DNA of 64,000 bases from Afipia sp. GAS231 (lineage in GTDB: Bacteria > Pseudomonadota > Alphaproteobacteria > Rhizobiales > Xanthobacteraceae): NCBI RefSeq assembly GCF_900103365.1, contig NZ_LT629703.1:3038001-3102000 (forward strand), written 5' to 3'. Shown in pieces: positions 24,421 through 32,483 of the stretch (position 1 is its first letter; each line of letters opens with the position of its first letter). The notes under the pieces are model-generated. The model saw only the letters and a program-made list of their open reading frames with translations, was not told the origin of the DNA and made no database searches. The translations under genes were made by a program, and so were the position numbers.

Positions 24421-24550
24421 TCTCGTACCGAAATGGCGCGCCACGGCCGATGAAGATGGGCAATATTGCTTCGCCGTGGCACTATGATGTCGATGCCTAC
24501 CGTCCGCTCCAATCGGCAAGAGTGCGACTGGCTGCGATGTTGTACGAATT
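24421..24550. repeat. tRNA-Arg-end repeat, copy A (outer junction)
   Basis: The core CCGAAATGGCGCGCCA (GGCGCGCC at 24435-24442) is followed by GGCCGATGAAGATGGGCA and about 90 bp more that align with copies at 26348 and 27721. Unlike those copies, its left side lacks the GGCGTCAATAGCGTATT arm. The core equals the 3' end of tRNA-Arg at 30081-30157 read on the minus strand. Confidence 0.7.
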
Positions 24551-24671
24551 CAGCTAGGGCGTCCTGGCTGAATGTAAAGCGCTACGCGCCATTCTCCCCG
24601 CCGTTGTTGACGCGCTCCATGCGCTGCGCCGCCCGCAACGCGCCGGCGCAGCCGCGTAGACCTGGTCGGGA

Positions 24672-26258
24672 CTACTTTTGATGCCAATCTCCGCCCTTGA
24701 CGAACGAGCGATTGCTCGATCCTCCGACATAAAGTGGATCCTCGGCTTGCGGATGATCCGCGATCTCCCAGTCGCTCACTTTCTCTGCGACGGTCTTGCC
24801 ATCGCGCAAGATGCGCATAATGGGCCGGCCGAAACGCGCGGGCGCGTCCAGGACTGCAAGCCCGGCGGGCGCATCTGACCGCTGCACCGTATCGCCCTGG
24901 CGAATCTCCAGCGTCGCGGGACGAGTCAACAAGGCGATCATCTCGACGCGGTTCTGCACCGGGCCGCGCCCGAGCAGCTTCAGGGGCTTGTCATCCGGCC
25001 GTGGTGCCGAGCCCGGAACGAAGATCTGTCGCCTGTGGCAGTAGTAGATCGCGTCACGGATGATGCGTGGTGGCCGGCCCAGCTTGAACCAGCTGATGAA
25101 GTATGCGGAAAGGTCATAAAACAAAAATTGCGTTCCGCTCGACGGCTCGATCTCGGTCGCTTCCGAATAATCGTTCCAGGTGATGACATGCGCATATTGC
25201 GCCTTCTCCCGGATGGCCTTCATCCAGCAGCGTCGAAACAGTTCCGTGTTGAGGCTTTCCCAAAAGATCGATGTCTTGGGCTGAGCATCCTGCGGCGCGA
25301 TCGCCTCCATCCAGATCGCTCGCTCGCCCTTGAGCTTGCGCCAGACTTCGATGGCCGGATCACCGTCGACACTGGCAGGATCGCGGTTGCCCCATTCTGA
25401 CATCCCGTAGCAGATCGGCGCGAAAGTCTCAGCATAGGCGCGCAGATTGTTGAACACTGGCAGGACCGCCGACGGTACGCCCGCCTTCGCGAGGCCGTCG
25501 AGGACGGCTTGCCAATATGCCACCGGCCGTTCCTCCGGTGCAAAAGGCGCAAGCAGCAGGCGCCCGTCGGGCAGCTTATAGGCCGACGGGTGGTGCGCGA
25601 GCCGTACCAGAGATTGGACGAGTTGCTCTGCGCTGATGGCCTTCATGATATCGGTATCCGGCTCGATCAATATCCTGAAACCGGTCCTGGTCGCCTGCGC
25701 GGCGCCGAACAACGCCGTTGCATTGTCCCAATATCGACCGCCGTCGAGCTGCTGAAGATCGACACCGAAGCCGTCGGCCCCCAGCCTCTCGGCTCGAAGC
25801 ACATCGATCGTCGCATTCACGGCCTGCCAATGCTTTCCAGGCAACGTGCCGCCTCCCAATGGCCGCTGCCGCAAATATCCGCCGACGTGGGCGAATTTGC
25901 CGTTTTCGCCGGCCCGCTCCAGATATTGCCGGCGGTAATAATCGTCATCGAGAGGCTTGTTGTCGAACGATAGCGGGAACGGCGTGAAGTAATGCAGGAA
26001 GACTTTCCGCTCGGATTTTGCCAGCTCTTGCGCACCCGCGCGCTCGAAGGGCCATACGCTATCCGGTGATTCCTGCGATACGAAATTCCGCGCCGCGGCC
26101 ACAACCTCGTCCCAGGGAAAACCGGTGGCTGATCCGGCAAGCGCGCCCTGCTGGGCGCGAAGGGGAGAGCCGAGAGCCGCGAGCATGACGCCGGACCCCG
26201 CTGTCCGAAGCAGCCGTCGACGGCTTGTGAGGAATTGGGGAGCAATCCGTGACGGCAT
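24672..26258 (-). CDS. GH71-like glycoside hydrolase, Tat-exported
   Basis: A 528-residue protein with a Tat signal (TSRRRLLRTAGSGVMLAALG...LRAQQ). The motif 'KVFLHYFTPFPLSFDNKPLDDDYYRRQYL' and later 'GFRILIEPD', 'ITWNDYSEATEIEPSSGTQFLFYDLSAYFISWFK' match glycoside hydrolase family 71, known mainly as fungal alpha-1,3-glucanases. Length is usual for the catalytic core plus a small C-terminal domain. The enzyme would act in the periplasm or be secreted. It lies alone between repeat copies A and B, and its promoter must lie in copy B. Bacterial members are sporadic, consistent with transfer. Confidence 0.82.
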   Translation of the reverse strand: MPSRIAPQFLTSRRRLLRTAGSGVMLAALGSPLRAQQGALAGSATGFPWDEVVAAARNFVSQESPDSVWPFERAGAQELAKSERKVFLHYFTPFPLSFDNKPLDDDYYRRQYLERAGENGKFAHVGGYLRQRPLGGGTLPGKHWQAVNATIDVLRAERLGADGFGVDLQQLDGGRYWDNATALFGAAQATRTGFRILIEPDTDIMKAISAEQLVQSLVRLAHHPSAYKLPDGRLLLAPFAPEERPVAYWQAVLDGLAKAGVPSAVLPVFNNLRAYAETFAPICYGMSEWGNRDPASVDGDPAIEVWRKLKGERAIWMEAIAPQDAQPKTSIFWESLNTELFRRCWMKAIREKAQYAHVITWNDYSEATEIEPSSGTQFLFYDLSAYFISWFKLGRPPRIIRDAIYYCHRRQIFVPGSAPRPDDKPLKLLGRGPVQNRVEMIALLTRPATLEIRQGDTVQRSDAPAGLAVLDAPARFGRPIMRILRDGKTVAEKVSDWEIADHPQAEDPLYVGGSSNRSFVKGGDWHQK

Positions 26259-26292
26259 TCCGGGACTGTCTTGATCGCGGGATCGGTTACTC

Positions 26293-26560
26293 GACGACTT
26301 GCATCGGGAGAACGGAATATCTCGGCGTCAATAGCGTATTCCGAAATGGCGCGCCATGGCCGATGAAGATGGGCACTATTGCTTCGCTGCGGCGCTATGA
26401 CGCTCGCGCCGGCCACGCGCTCCAATTGGGAAATCTGCGACGGCCTGCGATCTTGCACTACGCTGCGGGCCGGTGCGCGATCTCGCGGGGTGGCCGGTTA
26501 CCCTTCGGCTGCAGCCATGTCGGTAATCCGTTGAGGCGATGGGCCAACGCACACTTCCCG
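26293..26560. repeat. tRNA-Arg-end repeat, copy B (inner junction)
   Basis: The left arm, CATCGGGAGAACGG then GGCGTCAATAGCGTATT (26301-26340), matches copy D beside the tRNA. The core GGCGCGCC lies at 26348-26355. The right arm (GGCCGATGAAGATGGGCACT onward) aligns with copy C for about 200 bp. CAATAG (26329) and CTATTG (26377) form an inverted pair around the core. Confidence 0.75.
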
Positions 26561-26624
26561 ACTTGTCGCGGGATGGCCGATGGCCTTGAATGGGCTGCAG
26601 GTGTGACGCCACAGGAGATGGCTG

Positions 26625-27593
26625 ATGTCATTTTGGCGTACCGCGATGCTCTGGCCGGCACTGTTGGCGGTGATTCAGATTACCGACACTGCTGCTCAGA
26701 CGTTGCCGGTCATGGGCTATGTGGCCGCCAAGAATGCCGATCCGAAACGGCTTGATGTCTTCAAGCAGGGATTGGCGGAGCTTGGTTATGTTGAAGAAAA
26801 AAACATCCGCATCGAATACCGCGAGGCCGTCTTGGACGCAGAATATCAGGGCGTGATGGCCGACTTGGTCAATCGGAAGGTCGATATGATCCTTGCGGCA
26901 AACGTAGCAGCTACCGTAGCCGCCGCTAAAGCGAGCAAAGCGATCCCGATCGTGATGTTGGCGGTTTTTGATCCGGTCGGCATAGGCGTAGTCAAAAGTG
27001 TGGATCGGCCGGGCACCAACGTCACCGGCACGACGATGTACGCTCCCCAGTTGATCGGGGAACGCCTGCGCATGCTCAAACGCATAGTGCCTAATCTCGA
27101 CAAAGTGGCGATGGCTCTCAATGGGAACAATGCCAACAACGCCCCCCAGTTCGAATTGCTCCGTTCGGAAGCACAGAAACTTGGCATCGAAGTTCAATCG
27201 CTGGACATTCGAAAGCCCGAAGATGTCGATGCAGCGTTCGATAAGGCCTTGGCATTCGGCGCGAAGGCACTCGTGAACGCCGTTGACACCTTCATCAATT
27301 CTCGGCGCTTCGCGCTTGCAGTTCGAGCGGCGAAATTCAAACTGCCGGCTGTCTACAGTGATGTAGAATATGTCTTGGCAGGGGGGTTGATGGCGCTTGG
27401 TCCGGGTCACTACGAAGGCTATTACGGTGCAGCCAAATACGTAGATAAGATTCTCCGCGGTGCAAATCCGGCTGACCTGCCGATCGCAGGCCCAACAGAA
27501 TTCACGATGAGCGTCAATCGCGCGGCACTTAGCACGCTCGGCTTGTCCTTACCGTCCGACCTCGTTGCCCAAGTCAACCAATGGATCGATTGA
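26625..27593 (+). CDS. ABC transporter substrate-binding protein (ABC_sub_bind type), orphan
   Basis: A 322-residue exported protein. The signal peptide (about 1-25) ends TAA-QT, followed by the Peripla_BP-like family pattern 'LPVMGYVAAKNADPKRLDVFKQGLAELGYVEEKNIRIEYREA', 'ADLVNRKVDMILAANV', 'AIPIVMLAVFDPVGIGVVKSV..PGTNVTG' and 'YEGYYGAAKYVDKILRGANPADLPI'. Members with a full operon import aromatic amino acids or similar ligands; here no permease or ATPase genes adjoin. Such orphan copies are abundant in Bradyrhizobium. It is the only gene between repeats B and C. Confidence 0.92.
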   Translation: MSFWRTAMLWPALLAVIQITDTAAQTLPVMGYVAAKNADPKRLDVFKQGLAELGYVEEKNIRIEYREAVLDAEYQGVMADLVNRKVDMILAANVAATVAAAKASKAIPIVMLAVFDPVGIGVVKSVDRPGTNVTGTTMYAPQLIGERLRMLKRIVPNLDKVAMALNGNNANNAPQFELLRSEAQKLGIEVQSLDIRKPEDVDAAFDKALAFGAKALVNAVDTFINSRRFALAVRAAKFKLPAVYSDVEYVLAGGLMALGPGHYEGYYGAAKYVDKILRGANPADLPIAGPTEFTMSVNRAALSTLGLSLPSDLVAQVNQWID

Positions 27594-27676
27594 GGCCGGC
27601 CACACGGCGGCGTTCATTGCCGAGAGTCGCGGGTTTGACCTCGTGCTCATTCGCGCCAGAATTTGCCGGCCCTCAA

Positions 27677-27940
27677 GCGGAGAAACGGTGGCATTTGGCG
27701 TCAATAGCGTATTCCGAAATGGCGCACCATGGCCGATGAAGATGGGCACTATTGCTTCGCTGCGGCGATAAGACGTAGCAGCCGCCGAAGCGATCCGGCC
27801 GGATAACCTGCGACGGACTGCGATTTTGCGCTACGCCTCATGGGCGGCCGTCTTTCGAATGTCGCGGGTGGCCCGGTTGCCCTTCGATGGCAGCAGCCAT
27901 TTCGATCAATCCCGGGTACGGCCCATTGGCCATTCCGAGC
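27677..27940. repeat. tRNA-Arg-end repeat, copy C (inner junction)
   Basis: The left arm has GGCGTCAATAGCGTATTCCG; the core reads GGCGCACC (27721-27728, one change). The right arm aligns with copy B for about 230 bp, including CTGCGACGG-CTGCGAT and TTGCCCTTCG-GCAGCAGCCAT. The rest of 27594-28244 has no convincing gene. Confidence 0.75.
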
Positions 27941-28244
27941 ATCGCCATCGCATTATCGCAATCGCGCAGTTGGATTTGGACCATGGTGATTGTCATTGGG
28001 CGGTCGCCAAATGGTCGATCGGTATTGGGCAACCACTTTGGCGTCGTGCAACGATGGCTGCTGGCCGGCGACCCGATGCCGGCGTTCCTCAGCGGCCCAG
28101 GCCCGCACCCGACGCCCACGCCAGCCTGCTGAAGCTGCCACCCCCTCAAATTATTTTTTTTGCCGCGACCCCGGCGCCGGGTTTGCGCCCTCTTGTCTGG
28201 GTGAATGCGCCATAGCGGCGCGTCACGAACCGGAGCACAGAACC

Positions 28245-28451
28245 ATGTGGTATAGGAAGAACGTTGGCGGGTGGGAGCGCGCGGCCAGGCTGATCGGAGG
28301 AGGCTTGATGCTCATCTGCGGCGTGGTTGCGCTGCACGCTTCGCCGCTCGGGCTACTACTCAGCGGCGCGGGTGTCGTGACGCTGGTCACCGGCGTGTTC
28401 GGCTATTGCCCTGCCTGCGCCATCGCCGGGCGCGAGCCACTGAAGGGGTGA
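28245..28451 (+). CDS. DUF2892-like small membrane protein with CPxC motif
   Basis: A 68-residue protein (MWYRKNVGGWERAARLIGGG...). Two hydrophobic segments (about 14-30 and 33-53) are followed by 'FGYCPACAIAGREP', the CPxC end typical of YgaP-type DUF2892 membrane proteins. Its stop overlaps the GTG start of the sigma-factor gene (GTGA), giving translational coupling. A redox- or metal-sensitive partner of the sigma factor is possible. Function unproven. Confidence 0.75.
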   Translation: MWYRKNVGGWERAARLIGGGLMLICGVVALHASPLGLLLSGAGVVTLVTGVFGYCPACAIAGREPLKG

Positions 28452-29002
28452 CCGCCTTGGTGCGCGTATCAGACGATCTCTTGCTCGCGGCACAGTCGGG
28501 TGACCGGCACGCGCTGACACAGCTATTGGTGGCGCTGCAGCCGAACATTCGACGCTACGCCCGGCGCCTTTGCCACCGCACCTCGGTCATCGAAGATGTG
28601 GTGCAAGAAGCCCTCATCGTCGTGTACCGGCGCGTGGGTACGATCCGCAGTCCAGCCGCACTCGTCGGCTGGCTGGTGACCGTCATCGCCCGCCTTTGCA
28701 TGCTGCCGGCGCTGATGCTGATGCGCGGAGTCGAGGAGCTCGCCAGCCTGGAAGAGTCACGCGAGCTCGCAAAGGTCCCGCCGGACGAGTTACGCATGGA
28801 CTTGGTCAATGCGATCGAGTCGCTTTCGCCGTCCCATCGCGAAGTGCTGCTGCTGCGAGATCTCGAGGATCTGACGATTGGGGAAATCGCCGGGCGGCTC
28901 GGCGTGACGCGGGAAGCGGCCAAAAGCCGCCTGCGCCGCGCTCGCGCATTGGTGCGCGAATATTTGCTCGGCACAAAGGACAACGGACGAGAGAGCACAT
29001 GA
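28448..29002 (+). CDS. ECF-type RNA polymerase sigma factor
   Basis: A 184-residue sigma-70 family factor starting with GTG at 28448, overlapping the upstream stop. Region 2 is 'DLLLAAQSGDRHALTQLLVALQPNIRRYARRL' with 'IEDVVQEALIVVYRRVGTIRSPAALVGWLVTVIARL'. Region 4 is 'LSPSHREVLLLRDLEDLTIGEIAGRLGVTREAAKSRLRRARALVREYL'. The stop overlaps the next gene by ATGA. No classical zinc anti-sigma gene adjoins; instead it is sandwiched between two small CPxC membrane proteins that could hold it at the membrane. Confidence 0.9.
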   Translation: MTALVRVSDDLLLAAQSGDRHALTQLLVALQPNIRRYARRLCHRTSVIEDVVQEALIVVYRRVGTIRSPAALVGWLVTVIARLCMLPALMLMRGVEELASLEESRELAKVPPDELRMDLVNAIESLSPSHREVLLLRDLEDLTIGEIAGRLGVTREAAKSRLRRARALVREYLLGTKDNGREST

Positions 29003-29262
29003 ATTACTTTCGTGGAGTGGGTATGTTCGGCAGCTCCTTCCTGGGCGCACACCTGATACGCGGGCTAGCTGCGGCGGCGCTACTCGCTTGGGCCATCGTC
29101 CACCAGACCGCGCACCCTTGGCTATCCTTGGGCGCGGGCGTTGCCGCCCTCGTCGCGCTACGCGGATGCCCGATGTGCTGGACTGTGGGCCTGGTCGAGA
29201 CGTTTTCGCTGGGCCTTCGCGATTCAACCGCTGAACGCGCTGACCGGACTTGGCTGCATTAA
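28999..29262 (+). CDS. DUF2892-like small membrane protein, second copy
   Basis: An 87-residue protein with hydrophobic segments at about 22-36 and 45-57 and a CPMC motif (LRGCPMCWTVGLVET). ATG overlaps the sigma-factor stop by ATGA, so the three genes form one coupled unit. It resembles the 28245 product in size and motif but is otherwise diverged, suggesting an old duplication or a heteromeric partner. Confidence 0.72.
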   Translation: MNYFRGVGMFGSSFLGAHLIRGLAAAALLAWAIVHQTAHPWLSLGAGVAALVALRGCPMCWTVGLVETFSLGLRDSTAERADRTWLH

Positions 29263-29396
29263 CATTGCGACAGGACGGGAAGGAGCGAGGTGAAGAGAAC
29301 TCGACGGCCGGGACAACTAATTGTGGGGCCGCATTCAATGCTCGTAGCAGAAAGTGATTTGCTAACCTATTCTTGTCGGGTCGTGGGGAGCACGCA

Positions 29397-29900
29397 ATGT
29401 CGAAAGCAATTGCCGTCTTGGGCTCCGCTCTGTTCTTCGTCATTGCGCCGTTGGTGCTGGCAGGCTTCGTCCCCTGGTGGGTCACGCATTGGGAATTTCG
29501 GCCGGCTTTTTTCGGCGTCGATCTAACCCGCATCCTCGGCGGTATATTGATCATCGTCGGAGTGCCCGGAGTTGTGGATTCATTTGCCCGTTTTGCGCTG
29601 GAGGGGCTGGGGACGCCCGCCCCGATCGCGCCGCCACAAAAGCTCGTAGTGACTGGCCTTTATCGCTACGTGCGAAATCCGATCTACATCGCGGTCGTCG
29701 CAGTCATTTTTGGTCAGGCCCTTTTGTTTGGTGACTGGCGTCTCCTCTGGTACGGCGCGCTACTCTGGCTTTTTTTTCATGTCTGGGTGGTGATGATCGA
29801 AGAACCGACGCTCAAGCAAACATTCGGCACGGAGTACGAGAGCTTTCGGACTAATGTGCCGCGCTGGATTCCGCGGTTGACGCCATGGCGAGCCGCATAA
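29397..29900 (+). CDS. isoprenylcysteine carboxyl methyltransferase-like membrane protein
   Basis: A 167-residue inner-membrane protein with about four helices. The PEMT/ICMT signature 'LVVTGLYRYVRNPIYIAVVAVIFGQALLFG' and 'EEPTLKQTFGTEYESFRTNVPRWIPR' marks the S-adenosylmethionine-binding half. GGGGAG lies upstream of the ATG at 29397. The start at 29373 adds only eight residues. Bacterial members methylate unknown lipid or thiol substrates. It is the last gene before repeat copy D and the tRNA gene. Confidence 0.85.
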   Translation: MSKAIAVLGSALFFVIAPLVLAGFVPWWVTHWEFRPAFFGVDLTRILGGILIIVGVPGVVDSFARFALEGLGTPAPIAPPQKLVVTGLYRYVRNPIYIAVVAVIFGQALLFGDWRLLWYGALLWLFFHVWVVMIEEPTLKQTFGTEYESFRTNVPRWIPRLTPWRAA

Positions 29901-29951
29901 AGGAATCGCTGCAAGCGGCTCGATACCGGCTGCTAATTGTCGGGCACGTCG

Positions 29952-29979
29952 GAATTGCGGTGACAGTGCACTTAGTTCG
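29952..29979. repeat. 28-bp motif shared with 14391-14418
   Basis: GAATTGCGGTGACAGTGCAC followed by TTAGTTCG matches the copy at 14391-14418 at 24 of 28 positions. It lies between the methyltransferase gene and repeat copy D. The inner TGACAGTGCA looks like part of a small mobile repeat. Confidence 0.45.
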
Positions 29980-30021
29980 TCAGCGCGATCGATTGAGATT
30001 GCGAGCCGCGCGGCCGGCAAC

Positions 30022-30089
30022 GCGACGGCTTACATCGGGAGAACGGCTAGTCTCGGCGTCAATAGCGTATTGCGAAGTAATGGCGCGCC
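30022..30089. repeat. tRNA-Arg-end repeat, copy D (tRNA junction)
   Basis: CGACGGCTTACATCGGGAGA through GGCGTCAATAGCGTATT and on to ATGGCGCGCC matches the left arm of copy B. To the right of the core lies the tRNA-Arg gene instead of the repeat's right arm. This is the arrangement expected where an element joins a tRNA 3' end. Confidence 0.75.
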
Positions 30090-30157
30090 CGAAGAGATTC
30101 GAACTCCTGACCCCCAGATTCGTAGTCTGGTGCTCTATCCAGCTGAGCTACGGGCGC
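30081..30157 (-). tRNA. tRNA-Arg (anticodon ACG)
   Basis: The minus strand folds into a full cloverleaf: acceptor GCGCCCG/CGGGCGC, D-arm AGCTCAGCTGGATAGAGC, anticodon loop CTACGAA (ACG), T-arm with GTTCGAATC, discriminator G and an encoded CCA at 30083-30081. The last ten bases, including CCA, are shared with the repeat cores at 24435, 26348 and 27721. ACG is read as ICG after deamination and serves CGN arginine codons. Confidence 0.95.
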
Positions 30158-30311
30158 GTTTTTCGCCAAGGCGTTTGGACTAACGCATTTGGGCCTGATG
30201 GCCCGGATGCATCCGACAATGGATCGGAAACCTCGCGAAGAGGGCTTTAGCTACCCGCTCCGGCCTCAATTGGCAAGCGGGGGAAATGCCGGTCGGAGCG
30301 CAATAATTCCA

Positions 30312-30405
30312 GTCATTCCGGGGCGATGCGCAGCATCGAACCCGGAATCTAGAGGTAATTAGCTCGAGATTCCGGGTTCATCGCTTCGCGATGCCCCGGA
30401 ATGAC
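30312..30405. repeat. paired-hairpin intergenic repeat (CATTCCGGGGCGATGCG type)
   Basis: GTCATTCCGGGGCGATGCG... on the left pairs with ...GATGCCCCGGAATGAC on the right around a TCTAGAG centre. It belongs to the same family as 34734-34814. It lies between the tRNA and the convergent end of the histidine kinase gene. Confidence 0.75.
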
Positions 30406-30418
30406 GGCGCGGAGGGGC

Positions 30419-31870
30419 TTAAGCCCGCGCCCGCTCGTTGCGGACGCTCTGCAGTTCCACCGGGCGGTCCGGGATCGAAATCCGGAAGGTGGCGCCGATG
30501 GTGCCTTCGACCAGGTGGATGTCGCCGCCATGGGCGCGGACCAATTCGGCGGCGATGGCGAGGCCCAGCCCGCTGCCGCCGGGGCGGCCGGAGGTCTGGA
30601 ACGCCTCGAACAGATGCTCACGGGCGCGCGCCGGCACGCCGGGACCGGTGTCGGAAACCTCGATGATCGCGACCGAGCCTTCGCGGCGGCCGGTGATCCT
30701 GATCTGCATCGTCGCCGCATCGCCCTTGGGGCGGCTTTCCAGCGCCTGCGCCGCGTTGCGCACCAGGTTGAGCAGCACGCGAAACAACTGGTCCGGATCG
30801 GCGTCGATCGAGAGCCCGCGCTCGATCGCGCTGATCCAGCCGATCGACGCGTCGGCGGCGAGGCCTGCGGATTCGCGCACCTCCAGCACCACGGGCTCGA
30901 CCAGAATCATCCGGCGGTCGGGAGCGGCTTCCTGCACGCGGCCATACGACAGCGTCGACTGGCAGAAATCGATGGCCCGTTCCAGTGAACGCATCAGCTT
31001 CGGCGCAAAGCGCTGCACCCGCGGATCCGGCACGCTGGACAGTTGATCCGACAGCAGTTGCGACGACGCCAGCAGGTTGCGCAGGTCATGGTTGATCTTG
31101 GAGACGGCAAGGCCAAGGGCGGCGAGCCGGCTCTTCTGATGCAGCATCGACACCAGGTCGCGCTGCATGTCGGACAGCTCGCGCTCGGCGACGCCGATCT
31201 CGTCGCCGCGCTGGCTCGGCACGATGATGCGCGCCGCACTTTCGGGGTTTTCGTGGAAGCCCGCCAGGTTCGCCGTCAGTCGCCGCATCGGCCGCACGAA
31301 CAGGTAATGCAGAACGAGATAGACGAGGCCCGCGGTCAGCATCGCGATCCCGAGCGACACGACCAGGAGGTTGCGGGAAAACCGGTACATCGCCTGCCGC
31401 AGCGGCAGTTCGTCGATCACGACCTCGATGAATTGCGCGCCGCCCGGTGCCGGTCCGACCACGCGGATGGTCTGGTTGCCGCGCTCCAGCATGGTCTCGA
31501 ACGAATCAACGATCGCGGACCACGCGGTCATCGTCCGCATGTCGATGTCATGGTCGATCGCGTCAGGCAGGTCGGCGCTGGCGAGCAGGCGCCGCTGCTG
31601 ACCCATCTTGATGGCGACCGCGCGGGCGCCGACGCTGGTCAGGATCTGCCGCGCCAGCGAGTCCGGAACCATGCCCAGGGGGGCGGCATCCAGCACCAGC
31701 GCTGCGGTATTGGCCGCCGCCAGCCGGTCGTTCAACCGGTTCATCCGAAAATTCGCGATCGCGGGCACGTAGATCATCAGGCCGGCGATCATCACGAGCG
31801 GAATGGTGAGCAGCAGCAGCTTGCCGGACAGGCCGAGGCGCCGCCGCGGCGCGGGCCGTGACGTTTCCAT
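30419..31870 (-). CDS. sensor histidine kinase, orphan
   Basis: A 483-residue membrane kinase. TM1 (about 15-37) and TM2 (about 170-195) enclose a periplasmic domain of about 130 residues with no known fold recognised. A HAMP-like linker leads to the dimerisation helix with 'LGLAVSKINHDLRNLLASSQLLSDQL', whose phospho-acceptor His sits in NHDLRN. HATPase boxes are 'NLVRNAAQAL', 'DTGPGVP' and 'GGSGLGLAI'. The start at 31870 (METSRPAPRRR) puts TM1 at the usual distance; the frame from 31957 is an alternative. No response regulator adjoins. Confidence 0.88.
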   Translation of the reverse strand: METSRPAPRRRLGLSGKLLLLTIPLVMIAGLMIYVPAIANFRMNRLNDRLAAANTAALVLDAAPLGMVPDSLARQILTSVGARAVAIKMGQQRRLLASADLPDAIDHDIDMRTMTAWSAIVDSFETMLERGNQTIRVVGPAPGGAQFIEVVIDELPLRQAMYRFSRNLLVVSLGIAMLTAGLVYLVLHYLFVRPMRRLTANLAGFHENPESAARIIVPSQRGDEIGVAERELSDMQRDLVSMLHQKSRLAALGLAVSKINHDLRNLLASSQLLSDQLSSVPDPRVQRFAPKLMRSLERAIDFCQSTLSYGRVQEAAPDRRMILVEPVVLEVRESAGLAADASIGWISAIERGLSIDADPDQLFRVLLNLVRNAAQALESRPKGDAATMQIRITGRREGSVAIIEVSDTGPGVPARAREHLFEAFQTSGRPGGSGLGLAIAAELVRAHGGDIHLVEGTIGATFRISIPDRPVELQSVRNERARA

Positions 31871-32324
31871 GGTCGGCTGGTCGTCGCTCGCTGACACCTG
31901 ATATTTGCCTTTGATAACCCTGTTTTGGGTCCGGCGAGCCCCCAAAACAAGGCCCAAGCCACTTCTGACCCCGGACTATCTGATTCCAAGGATGCGTTTC
32001 TTATTCCCGACCGGTCAAATTACCGATCGCTCATGTTGGCGGGTTCCAGGAGCCCGGCGCCATCAGCCGTATCACCGTTAAAAACCCCGCGAAAACAGAT
32101 ATATTCGACCCAATTGCGCCAATTCAAAGAACCCCGATTGCGGCGCTCCGTAGCGTTGACGAAAAGGAGACGCTCCCGTATAAGCCGCGCCAACTGTCCG
32201 CGATGGCCCGGTTCTCCGGGGGCGGCTCATTTGGGGCCGTAAATGGCCTCGTTTCGGGCCGGCCAGCATCACCGGACTTATCTCAATTCAACAGGCAAAT
32301 TGCCCGGTCAGCGGAGAACTACCC
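31871..32324. other. intergenic region upstream of rpmH
   Basis: About 450 bases between the divergent histidine kinase and rpmH. It must hold promoters in both directions. I see no repeat, palindrome or gene of note beyond the GCGGAG ribosome-binding site just before rpmH. Confidence 0.5.
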
Positions 32325-32459
32325 GTGAAGCGGACTTATCAACCAAGCAAACTGGTGCGCAAGCGCCGTCACGGCTTCCGCGCCCGTCTCGCCACGACCG
32401 GCGGCCGCAAGGTTCTCGCCGCGCGCCGTGCACGTGGCCGCAAGCGCCTGAGCGCCTGA
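32325..32459 (+). CDS. rpmH: 50S ribosomal protein L34
   Basis: A 44-residue protein starting with [23 protein letters not shown]..., ending ARGRKRLSA, a complete and canonical L34. GCGGAG precedes the start. It is too short for usual ORF length cut-offs. It opens the conserved rpmH-rnpA-yidC-engB cluster; rnpA follows after 24 bases. Confidence 0.98.
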   Translation: MKRTYQPSKLVRKRRHGFRARLATTGGRKVLAARRARGRKRLSA

Positions 32460-32483
32460 GCCGGATCTTCCGGAGATTACAAC

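Noticed and set aside
23287..24557. Several 70-195 codon frames between the hydrolase and the GH71-like gene
   Set aside because: They overlap each other on both strands, have no recognisable domains and include repeat sequence; only the short hydrophobic frame and the autotransporter remnant seem worth listing.
27838..28149. 103-codon minus-strand frame next to repeat copy C
   Set aside because: Lies largely in the repeat arm; the matching region of copy B is not open in the same frame, so it is not a conserved gene.
24421..30089. Integron attC-type cassette sites
   Set aside because: The repeats lack the RYYYAAC/GTTRRRY boxes of attC and no integron integrase is present; tRNA-end junctions explain them better.
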